From contig JAIUYC010000055.1 of NCBI GenBank assembly GCA_020216575.1, positions 1 to 10,361 on the forward strand: a DNA stretch of 10,361 nucleotides. Direction: 5' to 3'. Below, in pieces: positions 6,472 through 10,361 of the stretch. Source of the DNA: Coleofasciculus sp. S288. Lineage in GTDB: Bacteria; Cyanobacteriota; Cyanobacteriia; Cyanobacteriales; Coleofasciculaceae. Both the position numbers and the translations under genes were made by a program. The notes under the pieces are model-generated. The model did no database searches, was not told the origin of the DNA, and was given only the letters and a program-made list of their open reading frames with translations. The stretch's first letter is position 1. Each line of letters opens with the position of its first letter.

Positions 6472-6702
6472 TTATTTTGGAGCGACTGTCTGCATGGAGT
6501 CAAACATCCTTAAGATCAGCTGATGAACCTCTAATTCAGCCTCCAGTTCCCTGACTTCTGCCTCAAGTTGAAAGACAGTATCCATAAGAATTTTAGTATC
6601 TATCCAGGATGGGGGGTTAGTTATTGCTTTTTTGTAGGTTCTGAGTTCTACATAAAGCCGAGAAATCTGAGCGATTAATTCTTGCTCTTCAGTTTTTGCC
6701 AT
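6472..6702 (-). CDS. Small hypothetical coiled-coil protein
   Basis: A 76-residue protein that I do not recognise. It is strongly helical and acidic: residues about 2-24 (AKTEEQELIAQISRLYVELRT) and 36-70 (IDTKILMDTVFQLEAEVREL onward) show heptad-like hydrophobic spacing, separated by a Pro-Pro turn (NPPSW). It has no membrane segment or signal peptide, which suggests oligomerisation or docking to a partner. ATG at 6702 has only a weak GGA about 9 nt upstream. The gene stands alone, with an AT-rich upstream region that includes a 15-bp palindrome (6796-6810). It could be a chance frame, but its ordered composition favours a real gene. Confidence 0.5.
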   Translation of the reverse strand: MAKTEEQELIAQISRLYVELRTYKKAITNPPSWIDTKILMDTVFQLEAEVRELEAELEVHQLILRMFDSMQTVAPK

Positions 6703-6795
6703 AGGAAGTCCACGCAGCAGCCATTGATTTCTGTTCTCAGTGTCCTTGGCTGATGTTTGCGATCGCGTTTACGCAATCGTCTAACTTGTGCTGAA

Positions 6796-6810
6796 ATTAT
6801 GTTACATAAT
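6796..6810. promoter_or_regulatory. 15-bp perfect palindrome, operator candidate
   Basis: ATTATGTTACATAAT reads the same on both strands apart from the central base. It lies about 95 bp upstream of the 76-aa gene start, in an AT-rich block that could hold its promoter (CATAAT on the minus strand). Perfect odd-length palindromes of this size are typical of dimeric repressor sites. The regulator is unknown. Confidence 0.35.
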
Positions 6811-6881
6811 GCTACGTAAAACATTTATGCGTGCTTAATTAAGTCAGATTATATTAATATACTGTGTAAACCTACGAACCA

Positions 6882-6915
6882 AACCCAGTAAGCGACATAA
6901 AAACTTACTGGGGTT
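6882..6915. terminator. Stem-loop, possible bidirectional terminator
   Basis: AACCCAGTAAG (6882-6892) pairs with CTTACTGGGGTT (6904-6915), 11 bp with one bulged G, around an 11-base loop. It lies about 130 bp downstream of the 81-aa gene on the minus strand. A short T-rich run (TTTGGTT) follows on that strand. A termination role is an inference. Confidence 0.45.
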
Positions 6916-7042
6916 ATCTAATGAATTGAGATCTGGGCAGCGATCGCAAGAGTCTCGTTCGCCCTCAAAGCCTCACTTTAAAAGGGATGGGCATGAAACC
7001 CCAAAATTCTTAAATCCAACATCCAAAATCTAAAATTCTCCG

Positions 7043-7288
7043 TCACGCCTCGTAATCTGGGGTACTTGGAGTCTCAGTACTCACATCCAGTTGAGAAGGC
7101 ACAGAAGCGATTGGTTTGACAACAACCCGACCATTTTCAACCACAGTACAGTATTTTCGCTTGCTGGGGTGAAAACTGGCTGAGGCATCATCAGCTAACT
7201 GGTGAGCTAAGCGATTTTGGTGGTGTAGGTTTGATTCCTGTTGCTGATGAAGAACCGTTGGACAACAGGAGGTCATAAAGGGAGACAT
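7043..7288 (-). CDS. Hypothetical 81-residue protein
   Basis: I do not recognise this protein. It is polar and rich in Gln, His, Ser and Pro, with no membrane segment. The C-terminal half (FHPSKRKYCTVVENGRVVVK, then PSQLDVSTETPSTPDYEA) looks more protein-like than the N-terminal half, and NGRVVVKP is a plausible beta strand pair. The mRNA around ATG 7288 can form a hairpin with arms 7282-7294 and 7307-7320 that would bury the start codon, suggesting translational control or that the true start lies elsewhere (Met5 is the next). No strong ribosome site is visible. It is single-gene on the minus strand. Coding status is uncertain. Confidence 0.4.
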   Translation of the reverse strand: MSPFMTSCCPTVLHQQQESNLHHQNRLAHQLADDASASFHPSKRKYCTVVENGRVVVKPIASVPSQLDVSTETPSTPDYEA

Positions 7289-7320
7289 AATAATACTTCT
7301 ATGTACATCATTATTGTCTC
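7282..7320 (-). promoter_or_regulatory. Hairpin over the start codon of the 81-aa gene
   Basis: GAGACATAATAAT (7282-7294) and ATCATTATTGTCTC (7307-7320) are near reverse complements with one indel and one mismatch. In the minus-strand mRNA the ATG (7288-7286) lies inside the stem. The loop contains the short palindrome ATGTACAT. It may be a translational switch, or an operator if it acts as DNA. Confidence 0.35.
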
Positions 7321-7348
7321 ATCAATTCAATGCCACGCCCAGTACCAC

Positions 7349-7373
7349 AAACCCTCCTGAATTAGGAGGGTTT
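7349..7373 (-). terminator. Strong stem-loop, likely terminator of the FKBP transcript
   Basis: AAACCCTCCT (7349-7358) and AGGAGGGTTT (7364-7373) form a perfect 10-bp stem with a 5-base loop. It is GC-rich in the middle and ends in A/T pairs, so either strand would give a stem trailed by U residues. On the minus strand it is downstream of the FKBP gene and upstream of the 81-aa gene, which fits a transcript boundary. Confidence 0.6.
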
Positions 7374-7397
7374 CCACGCAAATGAATAAGCTGTCGC

Positions 7398-7479
7398 ACA
7401 TTTAACTTGCAAGCTGATAGATGGCAGATTGCTTGTAGAATGGGCATCTTACCGGTCGGTGATTGTGCAAATTAAATGT
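7398..7479. repeat. Inverted repeat with 54-bp centre
   Basis: ACATTTAACTTGCA (7398-7411) and TGCAAATTAAATGT (7466-7479) are reverse complements at 13 of 14 positions. CTGT (7391-7394) and ACAG (7480-7483, with the A shared context) could extend the stem with a 3-nt bulge. It lies in the 3' flank of the FKBP gene. A structured 3' UTR, a small RNA or a tiny mobile repeat are all possible. Confidence 0.45.
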
Positions 7480-7627
7480 ACAGTAGCTTACGACTGTTCC
7501 TAGTATCACAGTCAAGCTCTTACCCCTTGAGGAAGGCTAGCGCTTTGCTACACTTAGCGAATACGAACAGAACTCCTTGGCTAACGCTCCACTCAGAATC
7601 AGATTGGATAATTTGTTCTTAAAAATT

Positions 7628-8056
7628 TCAACCAATTTCAACCAGCTGAATATCAAACGTCAGGTCTTCACCAGCTAAAGGATGATTGGCATCTAATGTC
7701 ACCGTTGCATCCGTTACATCTGTAATCACAACGGGAATAACTTGGCCAGTTGGTTGTTGCAGTTGTAATTGCTGACCTACTTCTGGCTGCAAGTCTGCGG
7801 GCATGACTTGTCTGCTGACTTCAATCACCATCTCATCTCGATATGGACCATACGCTTGATCCATTGGGATTTTTTCAGTTTTTGATTGTCCAGGACTCAT
7901 GCCCAAAACCGCTTTCTCAAAGCCAGGAATAACCTGTCCCGCATTAAGTGTGAATTCTAAAGGCTCGCGGTTCATTGAAGAGTCAAACACTGTGCCATCC
8001 TCTAACTTGCCCGTATAGTGAATTTTGACAGTGTCACCTGGTTTGGCTTGTACCAT
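7628..8056 (-). CDS. SlyD-type FKBP peptidyl-prolyl cis-trans isomerase
   Basis: A 142-residue cytosolic chaperone that catalyses cis-trans isomerisation of peptide bonds before proline. The FKBP core shows DTVKIHYTGKLEDGTVFDSS (8-27, with active-site Tyr14, Phe24, Asp25) and GQVIPGFEKAVLGM (40-53). Residues about 68-120 form the inserted IF chaperone domain. The SlyD signature LDANHPLAGEDLTFDIQLVE closes the fold. The His/Cys-rich nickel-binding tail of E. coli SlyD is absent. I chose ATG at 8056 because AAGGA (8069-8065) sits 8 nt upstream and the family usually starts here. A GTG at 8122 would add 22 residues in frame, with only an AGG right against it, and cannot be excluded. It is divergent from recJ. 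Confidence 0.92.
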   Translation of the reverse strand: MVQAKPGDTVKIHYTGKLEDGTVFDSSMNREPLEFTLNAGQVIPGFEKAVLGMSPGQSKTEKIPMDQAYGPYRDEMVIEVSRQVMPADLQPEVGQQLQLQQPTGQVIPVVITDVTDATVTLDANHPLAGEDLTFDIQLVEIG

Positions 8057-8064
8057 TTCTACAT

Positions 8065-8069
8065 TCCTT
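8065..8069 (-). promoter_or_regulatory. Ribosome binding site deciding the FKBP start
   Basis: AAGGA on the minus strand lies 8 nt before ATG 8056, an ideal spacing. It favours the 142-residue product over the longer GTG-initiated reading from 8122. Confidence 0.6.
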
Positions 8070-8243
8070 GGATCGGTCAACTCCTCTAGGTTAACAACTG
8101 ATGCGATGTTGGTCGCTTCCACCTATCGATTGTTTTAAGAAAGCACGAAAGTGCTGTACTCGGTTCGTTAACAGGTCAATTCCATATTTTAGAATACTGG
8201 CATGTGAGAATTCTCCTGTTGTGCGATCGCTCCAAAAAACAAC

Positions 8244-10361
8244 ATGCCCCAACCGCAACTGCAATGGCAAGTTCCCCCACCGTCTCAAGTCCCGCAGGGG
8301 TTTGTTGAAGCTGTAAAACCCTACACCACTACCTCCGATGGACATTATGCCGCTCAACTTTTGTGGCAACGGGGAATGCGGGACTCTGAGCGACTACCAG
8401 GTTTCTTAAATCCAGATTTTTATCAACCAGCCAGCCCCTTTGAATTTGGGCAAGAAATGCAGTGGGCGGTGGAACGCTTGCGGCAGGCTTGCAGGACAGG
8501 TGAACTCATCGCAATTTGGGGAGACTTTGACGCCGATGGTATCACTGCAACTTCCGTACTGTGGGACGGATTGGGGCAGTTTTTTCCGCAAGAGTGGCAG
8601 CTAATTTATCACATTCCCAACCGCTTGACGGAATCCCACGGACTCAACTGCCAGGGCATTGACACTCTGCAAGAGCAGGGGTGTCGGTTAATCGTGACGT
8701 GCGATACGGGTAGCACGAACGTGAAAGAAATTGAGTATGCTCAGACGCTGGGCATTGATATTATTGTCACCGACCATCACACCCTACCACCTAAACGTCC
8801 CCCAGTTAAGGCAATTATCAACCCGCGCTATTTGCCCCTCGACCACCCTCTGTACCATCTTTCCGGTGTTGCGGTTGCCTACAAGTTAGTGGAAGCTCTC
8901 TATCAAACCTTGCCAGATATTCCCCAACAGCCATTAGAGAACTTGTTGGATTTGGTGGCAATTGGCTTAATTGCCGACTTGGTGCAGCTCAGTGGAGATT
9001 GCCGCTACCTGGCACAATTAGGAATTAAACGCCTGCAACAGCAAGCTAAAACCCGCAGCCGTCCGGGTATTGCTCGGTTATTAGAATTATGCCAGAGAAA
9101 TGGCGATCGCCCCACCGATATTTCCTTCGGACTTGGTCCCCGAATTAACGCCGTCAGTCGTATCCAGGGAGATGCAACCTTTTGCGTTGAATTGCTCACC
9201 ACTCAAGATGAAAAGCGCTCCGAGCAACTGGCATTAGAAACTGAACTAGCCAACGCTCGCCGCAAGTCTTTGCAAAAAGATGTCACGCAACTCGTTAAAA
9301 ACAAACTCGCTCAGCTCGACCTTTCAACCACCAGTGTCATTGTCCTGGAAGACACTCAATGGCCTGTCGGTGTTTTGGGCTTAGTGGCAGGTCAAATTGC
9401 CCAAGAATACGGACGCCCAACAATTTTGTTGAGTACGGAAGGTGAGGATTGGGGACAAAGTATTGGGGACAGGGGACTGGTAGAAGAAGACATAGAGAAT
9501 GTTCCAGTAAGTCTGTCCACATCCTCCTCTTCCCAAGCATCAATCCCCAATTACCAATCCCCAATTGCTAGAGGTTCTGCTCGTTCGGTTAACACTATTG
9601 ACCTTTACCAACTCGTGAAGGCACAAGAACACCTACTGCATCGGTTTGGCGGGCATCCGTTTGCGGCGGGATTGAGCTTACCTGTGGAGAATATTCCTCT
9701 GTTTACAGAAGCCATTGACCAGCAATTACGGCAACAAATGGCTGCTACTAATACGTTAATGATGCCCGCGATCGAGGCTGACTTGGTTGTTACAGTTGCG
9801 GAATTGGGTAAAGAATTATTTCACGAACTTAAATTGATCGAACCCTGTGGGATGGGAAACCCAGTTCCGAAATTATTGATTCAAAACTGTTGGTTTGAAC
9901 AAGTCTGGAATCGCAATACTCAGGACTTAAGGGGGCAAAAAGTACAATACATCAAAACTGAATTTGAAATTTGGGACGACACCACTGATATCGGCTTTCC
10001 CGGCATTTGGTGGGGACACTATAGAGATGAAGTGCCAAAAGGTCGATGCGATGCAATTGTTGAACTGGATTATAACAATTTCAAAAAACGTCCCGAAGTG
10101 CGCCTAATAGCCGTGCGCTCCAGCTTAAACACGTCTACGTTCAACAGTCCGATCCAGGTAGATTGGATTTTAGATTGGCGCGGAGAAGAGGTGGAGATGG
10201 GGAGAGAGGAAGAATTTCACCCCCTCACCCTCCGGGAGTGTCCAACAAGCTGGAATGAACTGCAAGTGTGGTTTCGGAGGGCGATTCAGTCTGATCGGAA
10301 ATTAGCGATCGCTTATTCACCTCCTAAGCAACTATCACCTGTTGAAATATGGGAACAATTA
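8244..10361 (+). CDS. recJ: Single-stranded-DNA-specific exonuclease RecJ (3' end outside window)
   Basis: A 5'-3' single-strand DNA exonuclease used in recombination and mismatch or excision repair. 706 codons are present and the frame runs off the window. The DHH phosphoesterase domain shows GDFDADG (D94, D96, D98), TCDTGS (Asp154) and TDHHTLP with D177-H178-H179. LSGVAVAYKL, LLDLVAIGLIADLV and GLGPRINAVSRI follow. The DHHA1 part shows WPVGVLGLVAGQIAQEYGRP and HRFGGHPFAAGLSL (His471), and an OB-like region with CGMGNPVPK follows. Residues about 400-442 are an in-frame insert between ILLSTEG and ARGSARS that reads like translated intergenic repeat. ATG at 8244 is the first start after TGA at 8205; no Shine-Dalgarno is seen, and a HIP1 site lies 13 bp upstream. 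It is divergent from the FKBP gene. Confidence 0.95.
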   Translation, partial: MPQPQLQWQVPPPSQVPQGFVEAVKPYTTTSDGHYAAQLLWQRGMRDSERLPGFLNPDFYQPASPFEFGQEMQWAVERLRQACRTGELIAIWGDFDADGITATSVLWDGLGQFFPQEWQLIYHIPNRLTESHGLNCQGIDTLQEQGCRLIVTCDTGSTNVKEIEYAQTLGIDIIVTDHHTLPPKRPPVKAIINPRYLPLDHPLYHLSGVAVAYKLVEALYQTLPDIPQQPLENLLDLVAIGLIADLVQLSGDCRYLAQLGIKRLQQQAKTRSRPGIARLLELCQRNGDRPTDISFGLGPRINAVSRIQGDATFCVELLTTQDEKRSEQLALETELANARRKSLQKDVTQLVKNKLAQLDLSTTSVIVLEDTQWPVGVLGLVAGQIAQEYGRPTILLSTEGEDWGQSIGDRGLVEEDIENVPVSLSTSSSSQASIPNYQSPIARGSARSVNTIDLYQLVKAQEHLLHRFGGHPFAAGLSLPVENIPLFTEAIDQQLRQQMAATNTLMMPAIEADLVVTVAELGKELFHELKLIEPCGMGNPVPKLLIQNCWFEQVWNRNTQDLRGQKVQYIKTEFEIWDDTTDIGFPGIWWGHYRDEVPKGRCDAIVELDYNNFKKRPEVRLIAVRSSLNTSTFNSPIQVDWILDWRGEEVEMGREEEFHPLTLRECPTSWNELQVWFRRAIQSDRKLAIAYSPPKQLSPVEIWEQL
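9441..9570 (+). repeat. In-frame repeat-like insertion inside recJ
   Basis: ATTGGGGAC occurs on the left (9462-9470) with a variant at 9448-9455, and AATCCCCAATT-type units occur on the right (9542-9566). The two ends are partly complementary (ATTGGGGA against TCCCCAAT) and the insert can fold as a hairpin. It encodes EDWGQSIGDRGLVEED at the start and ASIPNYQSPIARG at the end, with no stop. Flanks join as ...ILLSTEG and RGSARS..., which are normally adjacent or nearly so in RecJ. Exact edges are uncertain. Confidence 0.55.

Larger units (their letters stand above)
6703..7042. other. 340-bp intergenic region with palindromes and short repeats
   Basis: It lies between two small minus-strand genes. 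It holds two HIP1 sites (6759-6766 and 6940-6947), an AT-rich block at about 6790-6870 with the palindrome at 6796-6810, a terminator-like hairpin at 6882-6915, and a degenerate (A)TCCAAAAT/CTAAAAT repeat at about 7012-7037 of the common cyanobacterial type. No coding frame is convincing. Confidence 0.6.
7289..7627. other. 339-bp intergenic region with three inverted repeats
   Basis: It lies between the FKBP gene and the 81-aa gene, both minus strand. It holds the hairpin over the 81-aa start (7282-7320), a perfect 10-bp stem-loop (7349-7373), a wider 14-bp inverted repeat (7398-7479), and a direct repeat GGCTAGCGCT/GGCTAACGCT at 7535-7544 and 7579-7588. No coding frame is convincing. Confidence 0.6.

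Noticed and set aside
6801..6815. NtcA box (GTA-N8-TAC)
   Set aside because: The sequence reads GTT...TAC with the wrong spacing. The perfect palindrome at 6796-6810 explains the symmetry better.
8057..8122. 22-residue N-terminal extension of the FKBP protein from a GTG start
   Set aside because: It is not hydrophobic enough for a signal peptide, it has no spaced ribosome site, and ATG 8056 has a good one. Kept only as an alternative.
8091..8369. Open frames on both strands across the FKBP-recJ gap
   Set aside because: They overlap the recJ start or the FKBP leader in other frames and show no protein-like features. The gap is better seen as a divergent promoter region.

Overview
The window comes from a cyanobacterium, most likely a filamentous one. 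I count 14 copies of the HIP1 octamer GCGATCGC in 10.4 kb, inside genes and between them. Heptad-type intergenic repeats of the kind seen in filamentous cyanobacteria are present, and one gene belongs to the HetZ family. No single gene fixes the genus.

Layout. (1) 1-1166 is transposon debris: an IS4-type transposase pseudogene with its middle deleted, followed directly by the C-terminal piece of another gene that resembles the tail of TniQ/TnsD targeting proteins. (2) 1167-1333 holds a long imperfect hairpin and a direct repeat. A minus-strand tRNA-Val(UAC) follows at 1334-1405. (3) 1448-3391 holds two convergent genes: a DUF2227-type membrane metal-binding protein (+) and a glutamine-synthetase-fold enzyme (-). 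(4) 3392-4020 is a long intergenic stretch with a 115-bp MITE-like inverted repeat and the leader of the next gene. (5) 4021-6264 holds a HetZ-related regulator and shikimate dehydrogenase (aroE), both +, separated by a heptad-repeat hairpin. (6) 6265-7627 is gene-poor. It has a C-terminal remnant of an OmpR-type response regulator, a single 37-bp CRISPR-like repeat abutting it, a 76-aa coiled-coil protein, an 81-aa hypothetical protein and several hairpins. (7) 7628-10361 holds a SlyD-type FKBP isomerase (-) and, divergent from it, a RecJ exonuclease (+) that runs off the window. RecJ carries an in-frame insert of about 40 residues that looks like an intergenic repeat.

The genes do not form one pathway. 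Core metabolism and housekeeping (aroE, the GS-like enzyme, FKBP, recJ, tRNA-Val) are interleaved with a developmental-type regulator and mobile-element relics. I see no complete defence or mobile system. The most interesting signals are relics: a possible Tn7-like targeting-protein tail beside tRNA-Val, the lone CRISPR-like repeat joined to a truncated response regulator, and the repeat-derived insertion in RecJ.
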